A stretch of DNA of 64,000 bases from Oculatella sp. LEGE 06141 (GCF_015207605.1 NZ_JADEWO010000004.1:124001-188000), one strand, 5' to 3'. Positions 45,619 to 57,428 are shown, counted from the stretch's first letter. Translations and numbers: made by a program. Notes: generated from the letters alone by a model not told the origin.

Positions 45619-48384
45619 ATGGAAATCCTCTCGGTTACGCTTAAGAACTTTAAATCTCATAGCGATCGCCACTTCCAGTTCCAACCCGGAACCAATGCCA
45701 TCTGTGGCGAAAATGGTGCAGGTAAAACCAGCATTTTAGAGGCGATCGCCTGGACGCTGTTTAATTACCGGGGGGCTTACAAAATTGAAGACCTGATTCG
45801 CAACGGCGCGGGTAGCGCTCAGGCCACTATTGCCTTTATTTCTAGCCGGGACGGGCGCACCTACGAAATTCAGCGGTGTACTACAAAGGGCTACACCGTT
45901 TATGACCCCCAGCTTGGCTCAAAGCTCGACTATAAGCATATCGAAGACGAGATCATGCCGTGGTTGCGGCAGCAGATGGGCGTACCCATTGGCACCGATT
46001 TGGGCAAACTGTTTGCTAACACCATTGGAGTGCCGCAAGGCACCTTTACCGCTGACTTTTTGCAACCGCCTGAAAATCGCAAAAAGATTTTTGATACGGT
46101 GCTTAAAGTCGAGGAATACCGCCAAACTACTCAGCAAATGCTGTCGCTGGAGAAGTATGGCAAGGTGGAAGTAGATAAGCTGGAGTGCACGATCGCTCAA
46201 TACGACGAAAGGCTGCAAGACTGGGAACCGCTCCAGCAACGGCGGCAGCAACTGAGGCAGGACATTGCCACCGCCGAATCGTCTCTACAGCAGCTTCGGG
46301 CAGAACTGGCTACCTTACAAACCGAAAAGGAGCGGTTAGCAGGACAAACGCAACACGTCCAACGGCTAGAGGCACAGCGGCAGCAGTTAGAGGCACAGAT
46401 CGCCGGACAGCAACAGGCGACCGTGCTGTTGCAGCAAAGCGTGACGCGATCGCAGCAAGCGGTGCAAACCTGTACCGTCAACCGCGAACACTATCAGGCG
46501 GTGCTACAAGCCGAGGCCACCCTGGAGCAGCTAGAGCAGCAGATGAGGCAACGGCAAGCTTTGCTCCAACAGCGAGAAACGCACCAAATTCGCCTGGCCG
46601 AACGCCAAACCGAGCTAACAAAACTCTCGCTTCAGCTAGAGTCGATCGCCAACGCGCAAGCCGAGATCGAGCGGTTCCAACCTACCGTGATGCAGCAAGG
46701 TGAACTAGAACAGCAGCAAGCCAGCCTTGCCGAGCAGTTGCAGCAGATTCAAGCGCTGAAGCTAGAGCAGAAAACCTTACTCAAACAGCAATCGACCGTA
46801 CAGGCGCACCTGGCTCAGCTCGATCGCGAGATTCAGCGGGTGCAAGCCCTGGCTGCCAGCGTTGACCAGATGGCAGAACTGGAGCAAAAACGCGATCGCC
46901 TCCAGGAACAGCTCAGCCGGGTAGAAGCGGCTCGCCAGTTTGAAGCAGAACTGCGGCAGTTGGTTACCGAGGGCGAAGAAAAGCGCGATCGCCATCAAGA
47001 CAAGGCAGAATCGGCGATTGATATTCTGCGGGATATGCAGAAAGAAGTGCCGCTGCTGGCGGCGGATTCTGTATCGTCGGCACTGTTTGCAATTCAGGCT
47101 GGCGTTGACCTGAACACAGAACTGCTGAATGCACTCTGGCAAATTCTGGCCGATTTATCTGAGCAAATTTCTGCCCCTAAACTCAAGCAACAGCTCCACC
47201 AACTCAAGCTTCAGCTAGAAACTACCTATCAACATCGAGCAGAATTTGCCACCCTGGATGCTAAAACAGCGCACTATACCCAGCTAAAAGATGACCTGGA
47301 GCCATTGCAAACTCGGCTCAGCCATTTGCAATCACAGCTTGCAGCCGAGCCAGCATTACAACAGCAATGGATGCAGGTGGCTGAGACATTAAAGCAGTTG
47401 GGCAACCCCAGAGGTCGCTGTCAGCTTTTAGCACAGGAACTTCAGCAGCACTCGCGGCTTCAGGCTGCCCATACTCAACTTCAACAGGCGCAGACTGCCA
47501 TTCAGCAAGATATTGCCGACTGCGATCGCCAGTTGGAGCCATTTGCCGCGCTAGAGAGTCAAATCGCCGAACAGCAGCGGGTTCGGCAAACGCATCAGCC
47601 TGGTTATCTGGTGTATTTGCAGCATCAAAACGATGCCAATCAGTTAGCAACAGTAGAAGCCGAGTTACAAGCGGCGATCGCCCAACTACAAACGGTGGAA
47701 GCGAAACGAGCGGAGGTGCAAGCGCAGTATGAGGCGTTACTGCAAACCTACGACCCTGACCAATGGCAGCAGGTTGAAACGGCGTACAACCAAACTCGTA
47801 GCCGCGCCGACCAACTTGCTGGAGGTTTACCCCAACAGCAAACGCTGTTAACCGAACTGGACAACCGCTCAACGGTCTTGCAGGACATCGCAGATAAACG
47901 CGATCGCGCCCAACTTGAATTAAAACAAAAGGAGAAAGTGCGGCGGTTTATCACCTTTGCCCGCAAGGTTTATAAGGAAGCGGGGCCACGAGTTACAGAA
48001 CGGTATGTGCAAAGCATTTCCCGTGAAGCCGATCGGATCTTTCGCGAACTGCTCAACCGTCCCAACGTTGCCCTGGAGTGGAGCAAGGATTACGAGATTC
48101 TGGTGCAAGATGGTGCCCATCCTCGGCGGTTCATTAACCTATCTGGAGGCGAACAGATGTGTGCGGCTCTTGCCGTCAGGCTGGCGCTGTTGCGGGTGCT
48201 GGCTGATATTGACATTGCCTTTTTCGATGAGCCAACAACCAATATGGACAAGCCCCGCAGAGCGAGCTTAGCGGAGGCGATCGCCAACATTAAAACGTTC
48301 CGGCAACTGTTTGTTATCAGTCACGATGACACCTTTGAACAAGTGACAGAAAATGTCATTCTGGTGGAACGAGATGCTAGCTAA
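45619..48384 (+). CDS. SbcC/Rad50-like ATPase without zinc hook
   Basis: A 921-residue SMC-like protein. The N-terminal ATPase half has Walker A NGAGKTS (about residues 34-40); a Q-loop-like IGVPQGTFTADF segment follows (about 138-149). Long Gln/Glu-rich coiled coils (about 190-460 and 510-800) flank a non-coil middle part at about 460-510. The C-terminal half has LSGGEQM (signature) and IAFFDEPTTNMD (Walker B). No CxxC hook motif is visible at the coil apex. SbcC works with SbcD in DNA-end processing; no sbcD gene lies nearby. A related SMC-family ATPase role is possible, so the symbol is withheld. Confidence 0.85.
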   Translation: MEILSVTLKNFKSHSDRHFQFQPGTNAICGENGAGKTSILEAIAWTLFNYRGAYKIEDLIRNGAGSAQATIAFISSRDGRTYEIQRCTTKGYTVYDPQLGSKLDYKHIEDEIMPWLRQQMGVPIGTDLGKLFANTIGVPQGTFTADFLQPPENRKKIFDTVLKVEEYRQTTQQMLSLEKYGKVEVDKLECTIAQYDERLQDWEPLQQRRQQLRQDIATAESSLQQLRAELATLQTEKERLAGQTQHVQRLEAQRQQLEAQIAGQQQATVLLQQSVTRSQQAVQTCTVNREHYQAVLQAEATLEQLEQQMRQRQALLQQRETHQIRLAERQTELTKLSLQLESIANAQAEIERFQPTVMQQGELEQQQASLAEQLQQIQALKLEQKTLLKQQSTVQAHLAQLDREIQRVQALAASVDQMAELEQKRDRLQEQLSRVEAARQFEAELRQLVTEGEEKRDRHQDKAESAIDILRDMQKEVPLLAADSVSSALFAIQAGVDLNTELLNALWQILADLSEQISAPKLKQQLHQLKLQLETTYQHRAEFATLDAKTAHYTQLKDDLEPLQTRLSHLQSQLAAEPALQQQWMQVAETLKQLGNPRGRCQLLAQELQQHSRLQAAHTQLQQAQTAIQQDIADCDRQLEPFAALESQIAEQQRVRQTHQPGYLVYLQHQNDANQLATVEAELQAAIAQLQTVEAKRAEVQAQYEALLQTYDPDQWQQVETAYNQTRSRADQLAGGLPQQQTLLTELDNRSTVLQDIADKRDRAQLELKQKEKVRRFITFARKVYKEAGPRVTERYVQSISREADRIFRELLNRPNVALEWSKDYEILVQDGAHPRRFINLSGGEQMCAALAVRLALLRVLADIDIAFFDEPTTNMDKPRRASLAEAIANIKTFRQLFVISHDDTFEQVTENVILVERDAS

Positions 48385-48576
48385 GCCTGAACAGTGTTCC
48401 GCTACAGGAGATGAGTAGGTGGGATGTAACCTATCAATTAGCGTTTCGCCCTCCTATCGTTGAAATGACCTGGAGCCAAGGGGCTAACGGCTAAAGCATG
48501 ATTGACGTGCAGTCGTACCATCGTGTCGTAGGGTATTGCATCCTTTTAACTGACCTAGCAGAGTGGAATTTGCCCT

Positions 48577-49776
48577 GTGCAACGTATTTCTATGATGACT
48601 TCACCAGACCCCACTATCACTCCTACCGCCGACCAAATTGCACAAGCAAAACAGGCGATCGACACCTATGTCCAGCGCATCGTTTCTCACCCTGAGCGTC
48701 GAGAGGGAGCCTACCCCTATTACCTGTTTCATGCCGCAGGCGAACCGATTCGGGGAACCGTGCTGCTCTTTCACGGGTTTAGCGCAAAACCCCACCAAAC
48801 CTGGCGACTCGCTGATTACCTGTTTCGGAATGGGTTCAATGTTTATCAGGCCACGCTGGCCGGTCATGCGTTGGCATCCCCCGATAAAAACTGGCCTCAA
48901 GTTGATTTGATTCCAGAAATTGCCGTTCCGTTGAAACAAAAAGTCCAAGAAGACCCAGTGTTGCAGGTCTATTTTAGTAACCTGGCTGCCCATCCAGAAG
49001 GCTTTGCCAGACCCGGACACGGACAACGATTGGCTTTAATGGCTCGTTTGGTTGCGATCGAGCCTCGCTTATTAGACATTGCCCTGGCCATTCAGCAGCC
49101 CAACGATCCTGAATTCGATCGCTACTTTACGTCGTCTCATCTGGAGTATTTAACCGATGCGATCGATCGGCTCAATGAACTAGAGTCAATCCCTGGCCCC
49201 GTTTTCACGGTAGGGCTATCGGTCGGTGGCGCGGTTGCCATTGGTTTAGCCGCAGCAAAACCAGAGCGGATTCAGCGGGTCGTTGCCTATGCACCGCTAC
49301 TCAGGGTTTATGGGGAAGAGCGCCGTCAATATGTCAACCTGGCAGGCCCGCTGGATATTAACGAACTGGGATGGGACCCCGATTTACGCTTTCCGGTAGG
49401 TGCCCTCACTGCCGCCGATCGCTTTGGCAGTAGCTTTGTGCTTGATCCTAAAAACTTAGCCACGCTCAGGGATATTCCCACCTTCCTGGTGCTGACGCAA
49501 AACGAAGATGCTGCCGATATTCAAACCAACCAACAATTTCTTAAAAAGATTGGTGGGTATGAACAGGGGCATCGATCGTTCATGTACCTGGCCGAAGATA
49601 TGGTGCCTCACCCGATGGTTGATCCAACCGAGGTTAGCCAGGGGATGAGTAACCGCTTTTGGCAAAGTCTATATCAAGAAACCCTGCGGTTTCTCACCAC
49701 AGGGAATGTTGATGTGATTAATATGAGTAACCTCGATCAATCCTCTGATTTGCCCCAGGTATCGCCTTTAAGCTGA
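48577..49776 (+). CDS. Alpha/beta hydrolase (serine esterase-like)
   Basis: A 399-residue protein from GTG 48577; ATG 48592 and 48595 are alternatives. The hydrolase core has the oxyanion block TVLLFHGFSAKPH, an acidic strand and a nucleophile elbow GLSVGG (Ser). A large cap region (about 130-190) precedes the nucleophile. The possible catalytic His is in GHRSFMYL or in the VPHP segment. No signal peptide is evident, so it is probably cytosolic. The substrate is not known. It is a single-gene unit. Confidence 0.82.
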   Translation: MQRISMMTSPDPTITPTADQIAQAKQAIDTYVQRIVSHPERREGAYPYYLFHAAGEPIRGTVLLFHGFSAKPHQTWRLADYLFRNGFNVYQATLAGHALASPDKNWPQVDLIPEIAVPLKQKVQEDPVLQVYFSNLAAHPEGFARPGHGQRLALMARLVAIEPRLLDIALAIQQPNDPEFDRYFTSSHLEYLTDAIDRLNELESIPGPVFTVGLSVGGAVAIGLAAAKPERIQRVVAYAPLLRVYGEERRQYVNLAGPLDINELGWDPDLRFPVGALTAADRFGSSFVLDPKNLATLRDIPTFLVLTQNEDAADIQTNQQFLKKIGGYEQGHRSFMYLAEDMVPHPMVDPTEVSQGMSNRFWQSLYQETLRFLTTGNVDVINMSNLDQSSDLPQVSPLS

Positions 49777-49877
49777 TCTGAGGCACATGTAGGCGAGGGC
49801 ATTGTACTGCAACGCCCCCTCAAGTATTGGATGGTATGAAATTCGAGAACTCCGGCGTGGTTGCGCTCCCTTCATCC

Positions 49878-50348
49878 TCAGGATTTCTTCCCCTTTTTCG
49901 CCTTTTTCTTGCCATTTTTGGCTGCTTTCTTGATGGTGCCTTTGGTGGTGTCTACTGCCCCTTCCAACACGGCAGTTGCAGATTGGCGTGCGTTGTTGGT
50001 ATTTCCCTGAAACGCTTTAATCGCTTTTTTGACGGCAGGGCGAATATCGCCAGCCGTTCCCTTAACTGCGTCAACGGCATCTTGAGCCGAGAGATTGTTG
50101 TCAGCGATCGCATCTTTAACGGCATTTGCTGCATCTACTACAGACTCGCGCACCTGCTCAGCCGTTTCGCTGTCCTTGGCCTTTTGAGATAGGCGACTGA
50201 TGGTTGCTTGAGCAACTTCAGCCACAACAGCACCCGCGATCGCTGCGCCAATCTCGCTGGCTCTACTGCCCAGAACCGACATATTTTGGTCGTTGCGATC
50301 GTTTTTCTTCTTCGATTTTTTCTTTTTGGCCTTTTTCTTGGAACCCAT
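49878..50348 (-). CDS. Lysine-tailed helical protein (histone-like/nucleoid-associated candidate)
   Basis: A 156-residue protein. The first 18 residues contain 11 Lys (MGSKKKAKKKKSKKK), and the last 20 are also Lys/Gly-rich (KKAAKNGKKKAKKGKK). The core is Ala-rich helix with repeating Val/Ala-Asp units (VDAANAVKDAIADNNLSAQD). No membrane segment is present. The layout is like histone H1-type or phasin-like proteins and would bind DNA or polyphosphate by charge. The family is not certain. Confidence 0.75.
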   Translation of the reverse strand: MGSKKKAKKKKSKKKNDRNDQNMSVLGSRASEIGAAIAGAVVAEVAQATISRLSQKAKDSETAEQVRESVVDAANAVKDAIADNNLSAQDAVDAVKGTAGDIRPAVKKAIKAFQGNTNNARQSATAVLEGAVDTTKGTIKKAAKNGKKKAKKGKKS

Positions 50349-50577
50349 TACTATCTATCCTCTTATTTCGTCTACCTGTGCTAGCCACTTTAGGTGTGCA
50401 GCCATTAGCGCCAGAGGACGTTGCACATCTCAGCCAGTGGAGCATCCTTGAGCCAATCATGGTAGCTGGTTTCGGGAAGATGTAATTCTGCTACAAGGAA
50501 CATATTTTGTTTAACCGTTTGCACGTCTCTGGATGGAGGGGCGCGCAACATTTACGGGCGCTCCGGCAAATGTGCTG

Positions 50578-50964
50578 CTAACGGTGGAGCAGAGCCTCTA
50601 CTTGTGCCACCAGTTCATCTGGCTCGAATGGTTTGACCATATAAACGTCTGCACCCACTTTAAGCCCATCAATCCGATCCTTGCTTTGCCCCTTCGCAGA
50701 CAAAAATAACACCGGAATTCCCTGCGTCTCAGGATCTTCTCGAACTTTGCCAACAAAGGTGTAACCGTTCATTTCTGGCATCATGACGTCGCAGATAATC
50801 AGGTCAGGCTTTTCTCGGAGAACCGCTTCAATTCCCTGCACGCCGTTTTCTGCTGTGATGACTTCATAGCCCTTGTACTCAAGATAGTCCTTGGTCAGCA
50901 TCACCAAATTAAAATCATCATCAATCAGCAATAGTTTGTAACGTGAGGTTTCGTTCTCTTCCAT
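50578..50964 (-). CDS. Receiver-domain response regulator (CheY-like)
   Basis: A 128-residue single-domain response regulator. The acidic pair is in LLLIDDDFN, the phospho-Asp in LIICDVMMPEMNG and the conserved Lys in YMVKPFEPDEL. It has no output domain, so it acts by protein contact. No kinase is adjacent. Such proteins in cyanobacteria serve in motility, pilus or phosphorelay pathways; the pathway here is unknown. Confidence 0.93.
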   Translation of the reverse strand: MEENETSRYKLLLIDDDFNLVMLTKDYLEYKGYEVITAENGVQGIEAVLREKPDLIICDVMMPEMNGYTFVGKVREDPETQGIPVLFLSAKGQSKDRIDGLKVGADVYMVKPFEPDELVAQVEALLHR

Positions 50965-51335
50965 GTTGCTTAGTTTTTGAAAGTCTAAATACGTAGAACG
51001 TGTGTACTAAGTACTCTGTTTGCCGTCCTTATCTGACGCAAAAATAGGTTTGGTAGTTAAGTTTTAGCAGTTAATTTAATTGACAACGAGTACAGATTGC
51101 CACCTATGCTGTTAAATTTTAGTCATTCAGTCAAGCAAGATGAATTTAAACTGGGAAAACTATTCCTGAATGGTTCTGAATAGCTTGCAACACCTCGCTA
51201 AGGCTGAGGCTGCTTGGGTGCTCCTATAACGTGATGCGGTTGCTGTTCAACGCCCGCCACTACTTTTCATTCTGGGCGAGATGCTTTAAAGACACCGCTC
51301 GATTTGTAATGCGATCGCGACTCAGTCAGTAAATT
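50965..51335. other. Intergenic region between divergent genes
   Basis: About 370 bases between the regulator and the repeat-bearing membrane protein, which are divergent. It should hold both promoters. No repeat, RNA gene or long open frame was recognised; a HIP1-type site lies at 51312. Confidence 0.4.
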
Positions 51336-52433
51336 ATGTCTCAGAATTCCAGCACTCACCAACCTGTTTTAGATGTACCCGAGTTAGATATACCCGAGTT
51401 GGATGTATCCGAGTTAGATGCATCACATTATGAGGATGCACCATCCTCTAACTTTGAGCATGCCCGTTTCCAGGTAAACGCAGATTCTCAAGATGCCTCG
51501 GTCGAAGCCTATGCCAATCATTTGATGGACGAGCTGTTCGAAGAGGTTGATCACGTTCTCGATCGAGGTGGAAAGCTGCCCTCTGAGCCGCTCGAACCAG
51601 AGTATGTGTCGTTACAGCCGATCGCAGTCCCGGAAATAGCATTGCCGCCCGTACTGGCTCAGCGGCCAGCAGCAGTAGACACCGTAGACAGTACCGAACT
51701 GGCCGAGATCAACGCTGAAGCGGTAGAAGTGGCTGAACGGCGGCGGGGCGCTAACACGTCTTTTGATGGGCTGTTGCTTGCGGCGGCTTGCGCCTCATTG
51801 ATAGCCACTGGAGTGGTTTGGTTTGCTCTGCAAAACCGTCTGCAACAGGCTGCCGACCCGTCTGATGCGCCAGTGGCAACCCAACCTGACCCCGCTACCG
51901 CCGACCAAACTTTTGCAACGTACGTGCAGCGATCGCTCGACCGCATTGAGCGAGATACCGTTGCCAGCCGCCAATCTCCTGGCTCAACCAGCAGCACCCC
52001 AGCCGCCAATGGTGCAGCTCCTACCCCAGCTTCCAACTCTACGGTGGCCGCTGCGCCCCCTACAGTGCTAGAGCGCGTGTACATTCCGGTTTACCAGCCG
52101 CCTCAGCTCTTTAACCAGCTTCCTGGCGGCACAGCGCCAGCGGCTCCGCCTGTTAATGCCCCAGCCGCGTCGGTTCCGGCTCCGGCGGCATCTCCGCAAA
52201 ATATCGCGGCAGCACCCAATGCGGCTCCGTCTCCTTCGCATGTGTTGATTGGCGTGCTTGAATTGGGCGATCGCTCGGCGGCTTTGTTTGAAGTCAACGG
52301 CACTCCCCAGCGCGTTTACATTGGCGAAGGCATTGGGTCGAGCGGCTGGACGTTAGTATCGATCGCTAATCAAGAAGCGATCGTTCGGCGTAACGGTGAA
52401 GTGCGATCGATCTACGTTGGGCAATTGTTCTAG
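51336..52433 (+). CDS. Membrane protein with PilP/GspC-like C-terminal domain and LDVPE repeats
   Basis: A 365-residue protein. Residues 12-30 contain LDVPE, LDIPE, LDVSE and LDAS in tandem. The N-terminal cytoplasmic part is acidic. One membrane segment lies at about 148-168. A Pro/Ala/Ser-rich linker (about 175-295) leads to a C-terminal beta-rich domain with ALFEVNGTPQRVYIGEGIG and VRSIYVGQLF, resembling the homology domain of PilP or GspC. This suggests a role in type IV pilus or secretion alignment, without proof. It is divergent from the CheY-like gene. Confidence 0.78.
   Translation: MSQNSSTHQPVLDVPELDIPELDVSELDASHYEDAPSSNFEHARFQVNADSQDASVEAYANHLMDELFEEVDHVLDRGGKLPSEPLEPEYVSLQPIAVPEIALPPVLAQRPAAVDTVDSTELAEINAEAVEVAERRRGANTSFDGLLLAAACASLIATGVVWFALQNRLQQAADPSDAPVATQPDPATADQTFATYVQRSLDRIERDTVASRQSPGSTSSTPAANGAAPTPASNSTVAAAPPTVLERVYIPVYQPPQLFNQLPGGTAPAAPPVNAPAASVPAPAASPQNIAAAPNAAPSPSHVLIGVLELGDRSAALFEVNGTPQRVYIGEGIGSSGWTLVSIANQEAIVRRNGEVRSIYVGQLF
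51369..51425 (+). repeat. Tandem 15-base repeat inside the coding region
   Basis: Units TTAGATGTACCCGAG, TTAGATATACCCGAG and TTGGATGTATCCGAG, then the start of a fourth, TTAGATGCATCA. They encode the LDVPE-type repeats. The differing third positions suggest that the array is not brand new. Confidence 0.85.
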
Positions 52434-52545
52434 TCGAATGGTTCCAGCAGACCTGTTGGAACTATGAATGTGATGGCGATAGCGCTGGCAGCGATCGTCC
52501 CTTGCTACTATCTAAGAGGGCGTACCTCAGAAGGACTTTCCCCTA

Positions 52546-53124
52546 ATGGGCTTGTTTGAAGACCTCAGCCGTTTTTTGGAAATGCGGTTAGAGGAATTTT
52601 TGCGAAATAACCCGCATCTGGAGCTACAGGCTCTAGAAGAGAACCTGCGGCAGCAAGAAGGAGAAACGACACGGCTGCTAGGAGACTTGCAGCGACGAGA
52701 GAAACAGCTAGAAGAGGAGATTTTGTCAACGGCTCAGGAAATTCAGCGCTGGCACATTCGCATTGAAAAAGCAAAGTCGGTGAATCGGTTGGATCTGGTC
52801 AAACCGGCTGAAGAACGCGAAGCGGCACTGTTGAGCCAGGGCAACCAGCTTTGGGGACAGATGCAGGTGTTAAACGATCGAATCAAGCAAACGATCGCTC
52901 TGCACCAGCAAATCCAGACCCGCCGCCAGGAAGTGAAAGTGAAGGTGGCAGAGGCAGAAGCCGCTCGCGCCAGTCAAAAAGGCGAACAGCAGTGGCAAAC
53001 CAGCGGCTGGAACCAGGGCTATCGGTTTGGGTCGTCTAACCCTGCCGACCCGCTAGAAGCCACCTTTAGGCAATGGGAAACAGAGGAAGAACTGGAACAG
53101 TTGAAGCGCAATATGGGGCGGTAG
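52546..53124 (+). CDS. Coiled-coil protein, PspA-like shape, function unknown
   Basis: A 192-residue protein starting MGLFEDLSRFLEMRLEEFLR, a pattern shared with small PspA/IM30-like coiled-coil proteins, then long helices rich in Glu/Gln/Arg (about 25-130) and a C-terminal part with GYRFGSSNPADPLEATFRQW. No membrane segment is seen. Cytosolic, possibly membrane-associated. A family is not certain. It lies 112 bases behind the PilP/GspC-like gene on the same strand. Confidence 0.75.
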   Translation: MGLFEDLSRFLEMRLEEFLRNNPHLELQALEENLRQQEGETTRLLGDLQRREKQLEEEILSTAQEIQRWHIRIEKAKSVNRLDLVKPAEEREAALLSQGNQLWGQMQVLNDRIKQTIALHQQIQTRRQEVKVKVAEAEAARASQKGEQQWQTSGWNQGYRFGSSNPADPLEATFRQWETEEELEQLKRNMGR

Positions 53125-53154
53125 TTGCGTCACCGCTGGCGGCGGTTCCAGGGG

Positions 53155-53505
53155 TTATGGACGTGGTGTGTTCGGTTTCTGAATGGTGAAGGAAATCGAG
53201 CGGTTTTGCTGCGACGGATTGAAGGCAGCGGAGGCGGAATCAGCCGCTTGAGAGGGATGAGCCGCCGTTGCGGGTGCTGTTGACGGCGCGTTGGGTGCAA
53301 TTGAGGGTTGGGTCAGACGGGTGTACATCTGCCACGGCAAACCTGCCTGTTTGTCGTAGTTAGAAGCGATCGCCAACCCGGCTCCGGCCAGCATTAGCAC
53401 CGGAAGCGGCAGATGAAAATGACTCATCCAACCCGTATTGGTGATCCACTGATACAGCTCTGCGATCGCAAACAGCAGCAGAAAACACGTCAACCAAACC
53501 TTCAT
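53155..53505 (-). CDS. Small membrane protein with Pro/Ala/Ser tail
   Basis: The start is ATG 53505, chosen because AGGGG lies six bases upstream; the frame to 53616 has no ribosome site. The 116-residue protein has two hydrophobic segments (VWLTCFLLLFAIAELY and PLPVLMLAGAGLAI) and a long low-complexity tail rich in Ala/Pro/Ser/Gln. I do not recognise the family. It converges with the coiled-coil gene. Confidence 0.65.
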   Translation of the reverse strand: MKVWLTCFLLLFAIAELYQWITNTGWMSHFHLPLPVLMLAGAGLAIASNYDKQAGLPWQMYTRLTQPSIAPNAPSTAPATAAHPSQAADSASAAFNPSQQNRSISFTIQKPNTPRP

Positions 53506-53633
53506 CCTTAACCCCTGCGAACACAACGTCAGTTGAATGCCAGGATACCCGATGTGGACAATTTTGCAACCCGTTACAGTGACCTGTGCAGAGACGCAAT
53601 GACTACGCCCCTGCACAACCTAGGTTCATCTCA

Positions 53634-53667
53634 AGCTTGATTTGATCTGGCTTGATTTGATCTGGTA
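53634..53667. repeat. Short tandem repeat between genes
   Basis: CTTGATTTGATCTGG occurs twice in a row between the small membrane protein and the phosphodiesterase. Short arrays of this kind arise by slippage; no role is evident. Confidence 0.5.
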
Positions 53668-53672
53668 GTGAC

Positions 53673-54842
53673 CTACTGCGGTTGGTGGGCAGATGGGGTT
53701 GATGAGCCAGCCTGGGTGAGGCGATCGCGTGCTGCTACCGCTGTTGCAGGAAAATCTGAAAAAACGCCGTCTACTCCAAGGTTGTAAAACTGTTCGTATT
53801 CGGTGAATGGGTTGCCGTCATAATCCACAGTGAGATAGCGTTCCTCGTTGCGGAAGGTATAGGGATGTACCACTAATCCGGCGGCGTGTGCGTCTGCAAT
53901 CACTGGCAGCACTTCACCTGTGAGCCGTTCTGTCACTTCTGGCTGCCCGTCGCCATTGGCATCAATGGGCGGCTCGATGGGTTCCGTCAACACAAACGAT
54001 CGCTTCCAGGGGCCAATTCCATCAGCGTAGGTTGAGACAAAATTGCTCAAACTGTCGCGGCTGATTAAGTCGCCATAGGTGCGGCGATCGCCACTCACCA
54101 CAAAGTCATAGGGCTGAAGATGAAACTCGTCAAAGAGCTGCACCAGCGGCAAGTCGATACCTGCGGCGGCCATCAACCGGGGCAATTCCTCTCTGAGATT
54201 AGTCACTTCAAACGACTGAATGTACACCCGATCTGGGTTGGTGAACTCGGTTGCAACCAGTGTCTCGATCAGCTTTTCTTCGAGTGATAGCCCCAAGTCA
54301 TCAGAATAGGTAGGATGTTTGGTTTCGGGATAAATGCCAACCCTTACCCCCGTTTCAGCTTCCACTTGCTTGACCAAATTAATAATTTCTTCCAGGGTTG
54401 GAATGGCATAATCATCGTTAAAGGACTGGTCGCGAAATGGTTGGGATTGCTTGGCTCGCAGTTCTTTAATTTCGGCCAGGGTGAAATCGTCGGCAAAGAA
54501 ACCCTCTTGCTCGGCACCATCTACAGATTTAGTGGTGCGGCGATCGGCAAATTTGGCAATGTCGGCAACGTTGGTAGTGTCGATCAGGTTGGGTTCATGG
54601 CGAGCGATTAGCACTCCGTCTTTGGTGGACACCAAATCTGGCTCAATAAAATCAGCCCCCTGTTCGATCGCCAACTGATAAGCCGCCAGCGTATGTTCCG
54701 GACGCGAGCCGCTGGCTCCTCGGTGCCCAATGACCAGTGGAGGTTCTCCATTTAAGGTTGAATAGGCAGTCATTTCAGCCTCGGCAGGCGATAACACCAA
54801 TAGCCCTGCGGCTAACCAGCCTAACTTTACACCACGAACCAT
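53673..54842 (-). CDS. Glycerophosphodiester phosphodiesterase (exported)
   Basis: The start is ATG 54842 behind GAGGAG; GTG 54854 is possible but less likely. The 389-residue enzyme has a signal peptide (about 1-23, cleavage near AEAEM). The GDPD fold shows GHRGASGSRPEHT, FIEPDLVSTKDG and ARHEPNL, with the catalytic His and acidic residues. A DxNxDG calcium-type loop (DANGDGQPEV) lies in the second half. It hydrolyses glycerophosphodiesters to glycerol 3-phosphate outside the cytoplasm, probably for phosphate use. It is a single-gene unit. Confidence 0.9.
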   Translation of the reverse strand: MVRGVKLGWLAAGLLVLSPAEAEMTAYSTLNGEPPLVIGHRGASGSRPEHTLAAYQLAIEQGADFIEPDLVSTKDGVLIARHEPNLIDTTNVADIAKFADRRTTKSVDGAEQEGFFADDFTLAEIKELRAKQSQPFRDQSFNDDYAIPTLEEIINLVKQVEAETGVRVGIYPETKHPTYSDDLGLSLEEKLIETLVATEFTNPDRVYIQSFEVTNLREELPRLMAAAGIDLPLVQLFDEFHLQPYDFVVSGDRRTYGDLISRDSLSNFVSTYADGIGPWKRSFVLTEPIEPPIDANGDGQPEVTERLTGEVLPVIADAHAAGLVVHPYTFRNEERYLTVDYDGNPFTEYEQFYNLGVDGVFSDFPATAVAARDRLTQAGSSTPSAHQPQ

Positions 54843-55129
54843 GATGCTCCTCACTCGCGTTGCATTTTGTTTTTGTTGTTCGTGGAGTATAAAAAACGGA
54901 CATTAAGCAGAGGTGCCGTTCGCATTAACGGTAGATTAGAAATCAGTTAAGGCTATCTCTGCCGCCTGGAGAAACTGGCCTGGAGGCCATTCACCCACTC
55001 CTTCTGCGATCGATGAGCAGGCAAAATGAGCAGGCGATCGCTCCCCATCTCAAGCGTTAAACTATTTGAGCGTCTTGGTTGATATGGCTGGCTCTCGTTT
55101 CGGTGGCAGCCATCCAGCGCTCTAACTAA

Positions 55130-57217
<2,088 letters not shown>

Positions 57218-57428
57218 GGGTATGCCAGGGTTATTGCATTTCTGTACTGTCCTGACTGTGGCAGGCCAGGTTGCTATTGCGCCTTGTCTCGATGCCTTAG
57301 CTTCTACTACGATGCTGCGATCGATTCTGACGCTTGATTAGAACTACGCTATTCGAGCGATTATCACATCCGGTATCAGGCTTTAACTTGATATAGACCT
57401 TTCAGTAATTTTGCGATCGCACTCCCCT

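Noticed and set aside
45619-48384. Regarding the repetitive Gln/Glu DNA as a tandem repeat array
   Set aside because: The periodicity comes from coiled-coil coding and has no exact unit.
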